Shown here one piece after another: positions 46,347 through 54,047 of a stretch of 64,000 nt of DNA (position 1 is the stretch's first letter; every line of letters begins with the position of its first letter). The stretch covers positions 1-64,000 of the forward strand of contig JALVNE010000235.1 of assembly GCA_027026755.1 (NCBI GenBank). Reading direction: 5' to 3'. The translations under genes were made by a program, and so were the position numbers. The stretch is from Sedimenticola sp. (GTDB taxonomy: Bacteria; Pseudomonadota; Gammaproteobacteria; Chromatiales; Chromatiaceae). A model generated the notes under the pieces. It did not search any database, was not told the origin of the DNA, and saw only the letters and a list, made by a program, of their open reading frames with translations.

Positions 46347-46625
46347 ATGGTAATGAAGAAACCGAGCCGCGAGGAAATGGAACAGGCCATACATCTGGCC
46401 GAGGCCATGCGTGAGAAAGGCAAGGACCAGTACAAGCTGGGCTACGTGTTGCTCTACCTGGAGGAGCGCAACAGGATTCTAGAAGACCTGCGCAAGAAAG
46501 CCGAATACTATGTGCGTTTCGGCATGGGGGAGCAGGAATTGCGCAACCTGCGCGTGGCCCTGGAAAAGCTCCACGAAATGGACGTGGAGGATGCGGATGA
46601 TTCCTCCTTTTTTGCCAGGGAGTGA
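46347..46625 (+). CDS. Conserved hypothetical small helical protein
   Basis: A 92-residue, highly charged helical protein (SREEMEQAIHLAEAMREKGKDQYKLGYVLLYLEERNRILEDLRKKAE; landmarks IHLAEAMREKG and LGYVLLYLEERN). No signal peptide or membrane segment. AGGGAG lies about 8 bases before the ATG, supporting translation. The gene stands by itself between the SDR and an SLH-like gene. I do not recognise a named family; proteins of this type are annotated as hypothetical in sulfur-oxidising gammaproteobacteria. Confidence 0.75.
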   Translation: MVMKKPSREEMEQAIHLAEAMREKGKDQYKLGYVLLYLEERNRILEDLRKKAEYYVRFGMGEQELRNLRVALEKLHEMDVEDADDSSFFARE

Positions 46626-47020
46626 CCGCTGTGGCGCCAACGGCTTGTCAAAGGCCGGCGCCTGCATGGTGGTGCGAGGATGCGGGAAGCCGCGGTCATT
46701 TCGATTGTTTGGGCAGGAATGTTTTGAAACATTCCGCCAGACTAAGACAGGATGTTGAAAAAGTTCCTTAATGAACTTTATTTAACCGTGAAAGTGGCAA
46801 GCCTAGTTTAATAAATCCATAATTATCAATGGCTTGTGTCTATCAATAGTGGTGGCAGATCCTTGTGCCACACGGGCTTGTGTTTTCCCTCCATGGCGGG
46901 CAGCGGGGCTTGGATCCACCGCGTGGGTCCAACGCGAATCCAAGGGATCAATAAATGTGCTATACATAGCATGCAAGCTATGTCCGGCTTGCAATAAAGC
47001 AAAATAAGAGGATCATAATC
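46626..47020. other. Structured leader upstream of the second SLH-like gene
   Basis: About 395 bases without a gene. Hairpins include GGAATGTTT (46716-46724) with AAACATTCC (46727-46735), a decayed GTTGAAAAAGTTC element at about 46757-46790 related to that at 247-278, a CTTGGAT/ATCCAAG stem at 46909-46944, and GCAAGC/GCTTGC near 46973-46992. The DNA turns A/T-rich from about 46760 on, where the promoter probably lies. GAGG precedes the ATG by 9-10 bases. Confidence 0.5.
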
Positions 47021-47893
47021 ATGAAGAAAATGTTGACAGCCATTGGAGCCTTTTCAATAGCTGCGAGCATGGTGGCAGTACAGGCGGGCACAACCACTAC
47101 GCCATCAGGCAGCTACGAGGAAGGTTTTACTGCGGAGGAGCTGGAGTCATCCATGCCGATGGGTTCGCCCGACGAATCCCTCAATCTTCCTACGCCCAAC
47201 TCATATGGCGTGACCGACAGAAGCATCAGCGTCATTCCATGGGCGAGCTTTTTTCCCGGTTCTTCGTCAAGTTCTTATGTCCCAGGACCGGGCATAAATA
47301 GAAGATGTATAACGGGAGGTAATCCTTATCTGTATGCCAGCCTTCCGGATGATATTCCCGACGGGGCACTTGTAAAACAGATCGTTTTCTATGTCTATGA
47401 CAACGACAGCACGAAAGGCTTCGGGGGTGGTATGCATGCCTATTATAGCGACTCCAGTGCTGGAACGAACTGGGCTGCTACATCGTTGTATCTATCAACT
47501 CCTACATCTACAACTGGAACGCCTGGTGACACCGTATCATGGAAAATCCTTACTTCACCTATCTTGATCGATCGGCGCCAGGATATCAATACAGATGGCA
47601 AGGTTGAAGTGGTGTCCTACGTATTGTGGGCCAATGTGGGCGGTACAGGGGATCTGTGTGTTTCCAATGCTCGTATCTTGTGGACACGCCAGGTCAGTCC
47701 GGCCCCGGCATCCGCCACCTTCAACGATGTACCCACTACGCATCAGTTCTTCCGCTATATCGAAGCACTGGCTGATTCCGGCATCACGTCGGGGTGTAAT
47801 GCCAATAACTATTGTCCGGATGATCCTGTTACACGTGGTCAGATGGCGGTGTTCCTTGCCAAGGCCTTGGGGCTGCACTGGCCTGCCTCATAA
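47021..47893 (+). CDS. Secreted protein with one C-terminal SLH-like repeat
   Basis: A 290-residue exported protein. The signal peptide (about 1-22, ending VQAG) is followed by a Ser/Thr/Pro-rich stretch (23-85), a beta-rich domain of about 140 residues with paired Cys (RRCITGGNPYLYASLPDD, GDLCVSNARILW), and one SLH-like repeat (about 234-286): FNDVPTTHQFFRYIEALADSG, then GCNANNYCPDDPVTRGQMAVFLAKAL. The repeat belongs to the same Cys-containing type as those of the protein at 33331. Base use is more A/T-rich than neighbours. A strong terminator follows. Location is inferred to be extracytoplasmic. Confidence 0.85.
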   Translation: MKKMLTAIGAFSIAASMVAVQAGTTTTPSGSYEEGFTAEELESSMPMGSPDESLNLPTPNSYGVTDRSISVIPWASFFPGSSSSSYVPGPGINRRCITGGNPYLYASLPDDIPDGALVKQIVFYVYDNDSTKGFGGGMHAYYSDSSAGTNWAATSLYLSTPTSTTGTPGDTVSWKILTSPILIDRRQDINTDGKVEVVSYVLWANVGGTGDLCVSNARILWTRQVSPAPASATFNDVPTTHQFFRYIEALADSGITSGCNANNYCPDDPVTRGQMAVFLAKALGLHWPAS

Positions 47894-47917
47894 GGGTTAA
47901 GGCGTAGCCGAAAATTT

Positions 47918-47953
47918 AAGCCTCCTGAAGCTGTGCTTCAGGAGGCTTTTAAT
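47918..47953 (+). terminator. Rho-independent terminator after the SLH-like gene
   Basis: AAGCCTCCTGAAG pairs with CTTCAGGAGGCTT (13 bp) around CTGTG, followed by TTAATTT. It starts 25 bases after the stop codon. Confidence 0.9.
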
Positions 47954-48228
47954 TTCACCGGAATCCGTATGGGTATTGGGGTACAGAGCACAAGCTCTTG
48001 ATTTGTCTCGGCTTTGGCATCCTGTTGCGTTCTATCTCTCTTCCTGCCCGGAATCCTAATGTGGTCGTGCCTCCGGGGGGGCGAGCAAATGCAACCCCTG
48101 CCTTATCAAGAAATTAGGAGCCTGGATGATGTGGCCCTGGAAATTTTCCCGTTCGGCAAGCCATTTTCCCTGCTTCATGATAAAATTGACCAGTTTACTC
48201 TCAATGAAACAGTTATGGAGGTTGCGAT

Positions 48229-48498
48229 ATGCCTTTCTATGAATACCGATGCAAGGCTTGCGACCACGAGTTGGAAGTCATGCAGAAAATGGGCGATGCG
48301 CCCCTCAAGGATTGCCCTGAATGTGGCAAGCCGGAGTTGCAGAAGCTCATTTCCGCGTCCGGGTTCCGTCTCAAGGGCGGTGGCTGGTACGAGACGGACT
48401 TCAAGTCCGGCAAGAAGAAAAACGTCGCTGATTCGGGCAAGGACAAGGCTTCGTCCGGGGGCGGTGGATGTGGCGGCGGCAGTTGCGGCTGTCATTGA
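48229..48498 (+). CDS. FmdB-family zinc ribbon protein
   Basis: An 89-residue protein of the FmdB/CxxC_CxxC_SSSS group: MPFYEYRCKACDHELEVMQKM, then CPECGKP, forming a zinc ribbon with Cys8/Cys11 and Cys29/Cys32, followed by ISASGFRLKGGGWYETDF and a Gly/Cys-rich tail (CGGGSCGCH) that could bind metal too. GGAGG stands 8 bases before the ATG. It lies just ahead of aspS, a common arrangement. Function is not established. Confidence 0.92.
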   Translation: MPFYEYRCKACDHELEVMQKMGDAPLKDCPECGKPELQKLISASGFRLKGGGWYETDFKSGKKKNVADSGKDKASSGGGGCGGGSCGCH

Positions 48499-48510
48499 CG
48501 ACTGAATCCC

Positions 48511-48539
48511 ACACCCCGGTCTTCCGGGGTGTGTTCTTT
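48511..48539 (+). terminator. Rho-independent terminator between FmdB-like gene and aspS
   Basis: ACACCCCGG (48511-48519) pairs with CCGGGGTGT (48524-48532) around TCTT, then GTTCTTT. It lies 12 bases after the FmdB-like stop and 39 bases before the aspS start. Confidence 0.8.
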
Positions 48540-48577
48540 GTGCAAACAACTTTATTGATATCCAGGGTTTGAATTCG

Positions 48578-50368
48578 ATGCGTAGTCATTATTGTGGTGA
48601 ACCCGGCCTGGAGCAGGTCGATGAAACAGTGGAACTTTGCGGCTGGGTGAACCGTCGCCGCGATCATGGGGGCGTGATCTTCATCGACCTGCGTGACCGC
48701 ACCGGACTGATTCAGGTGGTTTACGATCCCGACGTGGAGGACGTGTTCGCCACGGCGGAGCGGGTGCGCACCGAGTATGTGCTGCGTGTCAAGGGGCGGG
48801 TGCGCCGCCGTCCCGAGGGCACGGTGAACCCTGAGATCCCCACCGGCGAGATCGAGGTGCTGGGCAAGGAGCTGGAGATTCTCAATGCAGCCAAGACGCC
48901 GCCCTTCGTACTGGACGACGAGGATGTTTCCGAGGAATTGCGCCTGCGCTACCGTTACATCGACCTGCGCCGTCCGGAGATGCTGGCGCGCATGCAGCTG
49001 CGTTCCACCGTCACCCGCCTGCTGCGGGAATATCTGGACAACAAGGGTTTCATGGACATGGAAACCCCCATGCTCACCAAGGCCACCCCGGAAGGCGCGC
49101 GGGATTATCTGGTGCCCAGCCGTACCCATGCGGGCAAGTTCTTCGCCTTGCCTCAGTCCCCCCAGCTGTTCAAGCAGCTGCTGATGATGTCCGGCATGGA
49201 CCGCTACTACCAGATCGTGCGCTGTTTCCGCGATGAAGACCTGCGCGCCGACCGCCAGCCGGAGTTCACCCAGCTGGACGTGGAGATGTCCTTCATGAGC
49301 GAGGAACAGATCATGCAGCACATGGAAGACATGATCCGCGGCGTGTTCAAGGGCGCCCTGGACGTGGATTTGCCCGATCCCTTCCCCCGCATGACTTATG
49401 CCGAGGCCATGGAGCGTTTCGGCTCCGACCGTCCCGACCTGCGCTGCTCCCTGGAGCTGAAAGACGTGGCGGATCTCATGCGGGACGTGGACTTCAAGGT
49501 CTTCTCCGGTCCGGCTTCCGATCCCGATGGCCGTGTGGCCGCCCTGCGCGTACCCCAGGGAAGCAAGCTCAGCCGTAAGGAAATCGACGACTACACCAAG
49601 TATGTGGGCATCTATGGCGCCCGCGGCCTGGCCTACATCAAGGTCAACGAGTGGGCCGACAAGGGACGGGAAGGCCTGCAATCGCCGATCCTCAAGTTCC
49701 TGCCTGATGAAGCCGTGAACGGTATCATGGAACGCACCGGCGCCGAGGATGGCGACCTGATCTTCTTTGGCGCGGACAAGGCCACGGTGGTGAACGAGGC
49801 CCTGGGCGCCCTGCGTGTGAAGCTGGGCGAGGATCTGGGACTCATGGAAGGCGACTGGCGGCCTTTGTGGGTGGTGGACTTCCCCATGTTCGAATGGGAC
49901 GAGAAGGAAAAACGCTGGACTTCCCTGCACCATCCTTTCACCGCGCCCCGGGAAGAAGACCTGGCGCTGCTGGACAGCGATCCCGGCAAATGCCTGTCCC
50001 GGGCCTATGACATGGTGCTCAACGGTACAGAGATCGGCGGCGGCTCCATGCGTATCCACCGTTCCGAGGTGCAGAGCAAGGTATTGAACCTGCTGGGCAT
50101 AGACGAACAGGAGGCCGAGGACAAGTTCGGCTTCCTGCTCAACGCCCTGCAGTACGGCTGCCCGCCCCATGGCGGCCTGGCCTTTGGCCTGGACCGGCTG
50201 GTGATGCTCATGGCCGGCGCCCATTCCATCCGTGACGTCATGGCCTTCCCCAAGACCCAGACCGCAGCCTGCCTGCTCACGGAAGCACCCTCGGAAGTCT
50301 CGCCTGCCCAGTTGCGGGAGCTTTCCATCCGCCTGCGACTGCCGCAGAAGGAACAGGAAGAACAGTGA
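48578..50368 (+). CDS. aspS: Aspartyl-tRNA synthetase
   Basis: Charges tRNA-Asp with aspartate (class II synthetase). The 596-residue protein has the N-terminal OB fold ([22 protein letters not shown]; landmark [10 protein letters not shown]), motif 2 around [18 protein letters not shown], the bacterial GAD insertion domain (about 300-410) and motif 3 [15 protein letters not shown]. The start at 48578 aligns with the family N-terminus; a TTG three codons upstream is possible but lies too close to the AGGG. It ends with a clear terminator. Confidence 0.97.
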   Translation: MRSHYCGEPGLEQVDETVELCGWVNRRRDHGGVIFIDLRDRTGLIQVVYDPDVEDVFATAERVRTEYVLRVKGRVRRRPEGTVNPEIPTGEIEVLGKELEILNAAKTPPFVLDDEDVSEELRLRYRYIDLRRPEMLARMQLRSTVTRLLREYLDNKGFMDMETPMLTKATPEGARDYLVPSRTHAGKFFALPQSPQLFKQLLMMSGMDRYYQIVRCFRDEDLRADRQPEFTQLDVEMSFMSEEQIMQHMEDMIRGVFKGALDVDLPDPFPRMTYAEAMERFGSDRPDLRCSLELKDVADLMRDVDFKVFSGPASDPDGRVAALRVPQGSKLSRKEIDDYTKYVGIYGARGLAYIKVNEWADKGREGLQSPILKFLPDEAVNGIMERTGAEDGDLIFFGADKATVVNEALGALRVKLGEDLGLMEGDWRPLWVVDFPMFEWDEKEKRWTSLHHPFTAPREEDLALLDSDPGKCLSRAYDMVLNGTEIGGGSMRIHRSEVQSKVLNLLGIDEQEAEDKFGFLLNALQYGCPPHGGLAFGLDRLVMLMAGAHSIRDVMAFPKTQTAACLLTEAPSEVSPAQLRELSIRLRLPQKEQEEQ

Positions 50369-50372
50369 TCAG

Positions 50373-50399
50373 AAGAGCGGCCCAGGCCGCTCTTTTGTA
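50373..50399 (+). terminator. Rho-independent terminator of aspS
   Basis: AAGAGCGGCC (50373-50382) pairs with GGCCGCTCTT (50385-50394), followed by TTG. The stem starts 5 bases after the stop codon. Confidence 0.85.
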
Positions 50400-50418
50400 G
50401 TAACTGCCTCCCCGCGTG

Positions 50419-50448
50419 GAGGATGTCGTAAAAGCCTTCCCTGGGCTT
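50419..50448. repeat. Short repeat family D, copy 2
   Basis: GAGGATGTCGTAAAAGCC then TTCCCTGGGCTT, matching 41417-41447 with one base missing. The surrounding sequence ends with GACATCC at 50470-50476, which can pair with GGATGTC at 50421-50427. Confidence 0.6.
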
Positions 50449-50512
50449 CCCCCAAGGAGGAAAACTGCAGACATCCACGGATTCAGGGTAAACATGAGGG
50501 AAAACCTTTCCC

Positions 50513-51469
50513 TCACTCCTGTTCCAGCCACTCCAGCAGACGCCTGTCCGGCCAGTAGGCGCCCTGGGAGCCGCTCCTGTTGCAGACGAAGCCGGCGTGT
50601 CCCCCACCTTCGGTGAGTTCCAGCACCACCTCATCCGGCAGTTCTTGGGCTTCGGGCACCGTATGCGGCCACATGAAAGGGTCGTGACGGTCATGCAGGA
50701 TCAGGGTGGGGACGCGGATGCCAGGTATGAACTGGCGGCAGCTGCAACGCCGGTAATAGTCGTCTGCTCCCGTGAAACCATGTAGTGGTGCGGTAATGTA
50801 TTCGTCGAACTGGCGGAAGTTGCGGATCTGCTCCAGGTCCAGGTCAAGGGGCGAAGGCATGCGGCTGAATTTTTCCCGGTACTTGCGCTTCAGGCTGTCC
50901 AGGAGGTGCTTTTGGTAAAGGCGGGAAAATCTCTGGTCCAGGCGGTCGGCAGCATGGTCGAGGAGAAAGGGCACGGACACGGCCATGGCCCGCTGGATAC
51001 CTGCCCCTGTTCCTTGTTCTCCCAGCCATTTCAGCAGCAGGTTTCCCCCCAGGGAGAAGCCGATGATGGCATGCACGGGCCGCCCCCGGCTGCTGTGGAT
51101 ATGTGCGGTGACAGTCTGCAGCTCGGCGCTGTCGCCGCTGTGATAACTGCGTGGCAGGCGGTTGGGTTCACCGCTGCAGCCGCGAAAGTGCAGCATGCAG
51201 GCGAGGTAGCCGGCCTCTGCCAGTATCTTCAACAGGGGACGGGTATAGTGGGAATTCAGGCTGCCTTCCAGGCCGTGCAGGAGCAGCACTATGGCTGCGC
51301 CCTCCTTCCCGTACCAGCTCAGGTCCAGGAAGTCGCCATCCGGCAGCTCCATGCGTTCACGATGCAAAGCCAGTGTGGGGCGGTGCCGGAACAGGCTGGG
51401 CCAGAGGGTGGGGGCATGGGGGCCGGGCAGCCACCATGCCGCTTCGAAAGCGCTTTCGATGATGGGCAT
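50513..51469 (-). CDS. Alpha/beta hydrolase, YheT-like
   Basis: A 318-residue hydrolase of the YheT (AB-hydrolase, COG0429) group. The oxyanion/HG segment is LLLHGLEGS, the nucleophile elbow is GFSLGGN, the acid is Asp in LHDRHDPFM and the His is in GGGHAGF. The opening WWLPGPHAPTLWPSLFRHRP is typical of the family. Related enzymes act on lipid-type esters, but the natural substrate is unknown. It is 15 bases downstream of the DUF971-MoaD gene on the same strand. Confidence 0.93.
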   Translation of the reverse strand: MPIIESAFEAAWWLPGPHAPTLWPSLFRHRPTLALHRERMELPDGDFLDLSWYGKEGAAIVLLLHGLEGSLNSHYTRPLLKILAEAGYLACMLHFRGCSGEPNRLPRSYHSGDSAELQTVTAHIHSSRGRPVHAIIGFSLGGNLLLKWLGEQGTGAGIQRAMAVSVPFLLDHAADRLDQRFSRLYQKHLLDSLKRKYREKFSRMPSPLDLDLEQIRNFRQFDEYITAPLHGFTGADDYYRRCSCRQFIPGIRVPTLILHDRHDPFMWPHTVPEAQELPDEVVLELTEGGGHAGFVCNRSGSQGAYWPDRRLLEWLEQE

Positions 51470-51484
51470 GGTGACTCGCCGCGG

Positions 51485-52141
51485 CTACTGACGGGGGGGA
51501 GGCGGTGGATTGGGGGAGTTGGGTACTATGCCCACTTCGTCGCCATCCTCGAGGCGGGTGAAGGGTTCGGCAAACTGCCGGTTCACTGTCACTCGCACAT
51601 TGTCCTCCGCCAGCAGATAGCCGCGCTCCAGCTTGCGCATGCCCAGTACCTTCAGCAAATCCTGCACGGTCTTCACCCGGTTGGCGGGCAGGCTGAGCCG
51701 CTCTTCCTGGGTGCCCAGCTTGTTCACCAGGTAGTTGAAATACATGATGCGCAGATCGATGGTTTCCTTGTCGCCGCCATTTTCGCCGGCTTCCCGGGAC
51801 AGGCCGAATCTGTCCAGGCTTTCCAGATATTCCTGCCAGTATTTTTCCTGGTTCTTTCCCAGGTCATAAAGGCGTTCCCAGGAATAGATGCCCGTGTCAT
51901 GGCCATCATCGAAGATGATGTGCAGGGCGTAGCTGCCTTTGGGCTCCAGGTGTTCGATGTTCACCTTCTTCTTGCCGCTTTCCGGACGTTCGCTGCCGGC
52001 GACCTCGGCGGCGGGGGAGAAAACCCGCAGGTATTCACAGGGATACTGGAAGCTCGCGCCATCGGAAAAATCCACGCTCAGCAGGCGGGACTTCTTGTGC
52101 AGCGCGATGCTCGTGGGTTGTGGATGTTCTGTATCACTCAT
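51485..52141 (-). CDS. DUF971-MoaD/ThiS-like fusion protein
   Basis: A 218-residue protein of two parts. Residues 8-115 are a DUF971 domain (SIALHKKSRLLSVDFSDG, CEYLRVFSP, HIIFDDGHDTGIYSWERLYDL), the module also found at the N-terminus of gamma-butyrobetaine hydroxylases. Residues 130-207 have a beta-grasp MoaD/ThiS-like pattern (IMYFNYLVNKLGTQEERLSLP, VQDLLKVLG, VRVTVNRQF, LEDGDEVGIVPN). The usual terminal Gly-Gly, needed for adenylation and thiocarboxylate transfer, is replaced by a Pro-rich tail ending PPPPPRQ. It may work as a non-conjugating beta-grasp partner. Coupled to the YheT-like gene. Confidence 0.85.
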   Translation of the reverse strand: MSDTEHPQPTSIALHKKSRLLSVDFSDGASFQYPCEYLRVFSPAAEVAGSERPESGKKKVNIEHLEPKGSYALHIIFDDGHDTGIYSWERLYDLGKNQEKYWQEYLESLDRFGLSREAGENGGDKETIDLRIMYFNYLVNKLGTQEERLSLPANRVKTVQDLLKVLGMRKLERGYLLAEDNVRVTVNRQFAEPFTRLEDGDEVGIVPNSPNPPPPPRQ

Positions 52142-52347
52142 TGCCGGGATTTACTTTGCTTTGGAAAGGATGCGGATGCTGGCATGATACCTGGGAAAGC
52201 GCAAATGTCCCTGATGTCGCTTTTGTGAACCTTTTCCCGATGGACGAATCTTTTTTGAGAAGACTGAGCGTTCTTTGAACGACGTCATGTTGTCAAACTC
52301 CCCTGTCCTGTATCCTCTCGCTCTGAACTTGGATTCGGAAGTCACCC

Positions 52348-53979
52348 ATGAAGCACTGCCGCGGCTTTGTCCAGCTGTTGCTGGGAGGCGCTTTTTTTGT
52401 GTTTGCCACCCTGCCTGCATGGGCCGATGACTGGTTGTATACGGTCAAGCCTGGTGACACGGTCTGGGATCTCAGTCACCGCATGCTCAAGGACTGGCGC
52501 TATTGGAAGGATATCCTGAAACGCAATGATATCAAGGATGCCACCACCGTTCGCCCCGGTACGCGGATCGCCATTCCCCTGTATGTGGTGCGGAAAGAAC
52601 ATTCCGAAGCAAGAGTGGAGGCGGTTCACGGCGAGGTGCGGCTCATCCAGGATGGTGGAACCAAGCCCTTGCCCCTCAAGCCCGGCATGGCTTTGTCCGT
52701 TGGGGACTTGGTGGTTACCGCGGACGAAAGTACCGCCCTGCTGTCTTTGGAAGACGGCAGCACCATACTGATTCAAGAGCAGAGCGAGGTGGAATTCACC
52801 CGTCTGCGCCGGCTTGGAGGCGGAGAGTATCTGGATACGAAGGTCCGGGTGCATAAGGGTGGACTGCAAATGGAGGCCAACCCTTCCCATGGTCCGGATA
52901 ACAGTTATGTGATACAGACCGCCGCAGCCAGTACCGCCGTCAGAGGCACGAAGTTCAGGGTGGGTGTGAGTGGACATGCCTCCCGCACGGAAGTGCTGCA
53001 GGGCCGGGTGGCTGTGGGTAATGCCCTGGGCAGTGTTCAGGTGCCGGAGAATTATGGAACCCTGGTGGAGAAGGACCTGCCACCCGTGAAGCCCGTGCGG
53101 CTTCTGGCGGCGCCCGATCCCGATGCCGTGCCTGCGGTGGTGAGATATCTTCCCCAGGTCGTGAAGCTCGACGGCCCCCCGGAGGCCACTGGCTACCATG
53201 TTCAGATTGCCACCGACCAAGCCTTCGTCCGGCTGGTGCTGGACAGAAAGGTGAAGGATCGTTTCATGATCGACCAGGCCCTTCCCGATGGCCATTATCA
53301 CGTCCGGATTCGGGCCGTGGATGTCCGGGGCCTGGAAGGTAAGGATGCCGTCACCCGCTTGCAGGTGGATGCCCGTCCGGAACCACCTTTGGTGCGCCAG
53401 CCGCTTTCGGGCAGACCCCTGCATGCGGGTGAACTGCTCTTTTCCTGGGCGGACGTGGACGGTGTGGATGCGTATCTGTTCGAACTGGCGGCAGACGAGG
53501 CATTTTCCCATGTCAAGGTCAGGGAAAGGGTGGACGGAACGAAAATCAAGCTCACTGTGGCCGAGGGTGACTGGTATTTCCGCGTCACTTCGGTGATGGG
53601 AGACGGCAGGAAAGGCCCACCCGGTCATCCCATTGAACTCCACGTGCTTCCTGTTCCCGCCACTCCTGAATCCGAGCCGCCAGCTTTGGAGAAAGGCAGG
53701 CTGGTATTGGCATGGCAGGCCGTGGAGGGAGTTGCCGGCTATAACGTGCAGCTGGCCACCGACCGGGAATTTCAGAATCTGGTGGTGAACCAGACCACCA
53801 GTAAGGCGTCTCTGGCGTTGCCCCGGCCGCCCAGTGGCTATTATTTCTTCCGTCTGCGTTCGGTGGACGCGGAGGGTTACCAGGGACGTTTTGGTTCGCC
53901 ACAGGGTTTTGAAGTCGAACCAGAGACTTACTGGCCCCTGGCGATTTTTGCTATTGCCGCGGCTTTGCTGCTTCTTTAG
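52348..53979 (+). CDS. Exported LysM-FecR domain protein with C-terminal membrane anchor
   Basis: A 543-residue envelope protein. Signal peptide 1-26; LysM domain about 30-78 (YTVKPGDTVWDLSHRML), expected to bind peptidoglycan; FecR domain about 90-225 (GEVRLIQDG, GDLVVTADESTALLSLEDGS, AAASTAVRGTKFRV); three fibronectin-III-like units about 270-350, 360-440 and 455-520 with repeated LATDREFQNLV/IATDQAFVRLV strands; then a final hydrophobic stretch (525-543). FecR-type domains sense or anchor signals in the periplasm. It precedes a CHASE2-GGDEF protein, so the pair may transmit cell-wall state to cyclic-di-GMP. Confidence 0.88.
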   Translation: MKHCRGFVQLLLGGAFFVFATLPAWADDWLYTVKPGDTVWDLSHRMLKDWRYWKDILKRNDIKDATTVRPGTRIAIPLYVVRKEHSEARVEAVHGEVRLIQDGGTKPLPLKPGMALSVGDLVVTADESTALLSLEDGSTILIQEQSEVEFTRLRRLGGGEYLDTKVRVHKGGLQMEANPSHGPDNSYVIQTAAASTAVRGTKFRVGVSGHASRTEVLQGRVAVGNALGSVQVPENYGTLVEKDLPPVKPVRLLAAPDPDAVPAVVRYLPQVVKLDGPPEATGYHVQIATDQAFVRLVLDRKVKDRFMIDQALPDGHYHVRIRAVDVRGLEGKDAVTRLQVDARPEPPLVRQPLSGRPLHAGELLFSWADVDGVDAYLFELAADEAFSHVKVRERVDGTKIKLTVAEGDWYFRVTSVMGDGRKGPPGHPIELHVLPVPATPESEPPALEKGRLVLAWQAVEGVAGYNVQLATDREFQNLVVNQTTSKASLALPRPPSGYYFFRLRSVDAEGYQGRFGSPQGFEVEPETYWPLAIFAIAAALLLL

Positions 53980-54016
53980 CAGGATGCCGAAAAACGGTAT
54001 TTTTCAACGCCCTGCT
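53978..54016 (+). terminator. Hairpin of family B type between the LysM-FecR and CHASE2-GGDEF genes
   Basis: AGCAGG (53978-53983) pairs with CCTGCT (54011-54016), and inside it CCGAAAAAC faces ATTTTTCAACGC, a family B-like core. It starts in the stop codon of the upstream gene. It may limit readthrough, though the next gene is only about 30 bases away. Confidence 0.55.
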
Positions 54017-54033
54017 GGATTTGGATGAGAGCA

Positions 54034-54038
54034 AGGAG
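54034..54038 (+). promoter_or_regulatory. Ribosome binding site for the CHASE2-GGDEF gene
   Basis: AGGAG, 9 bases before TTG at 54048. It favours this TTG over the ATG at 54057 (too far) and the TTG at 54021 (upstream of the site). Confidence 0.55.
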
Positions 54039-54047
54039 ACGAAAGCT

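Noticed and set aside
48014-48505. 163-codon reading frame before and over the FmdB-like gene
   Set aside because: It overlaps the well-supported zinc-ribbon gene in another frame and has no ribosome site or family features.
48401-50224. Open frame of 607 codons on the minus strand over aspS
   Set aside because: Antisense shadow of aspS with biased His/Gln/Gly composition.
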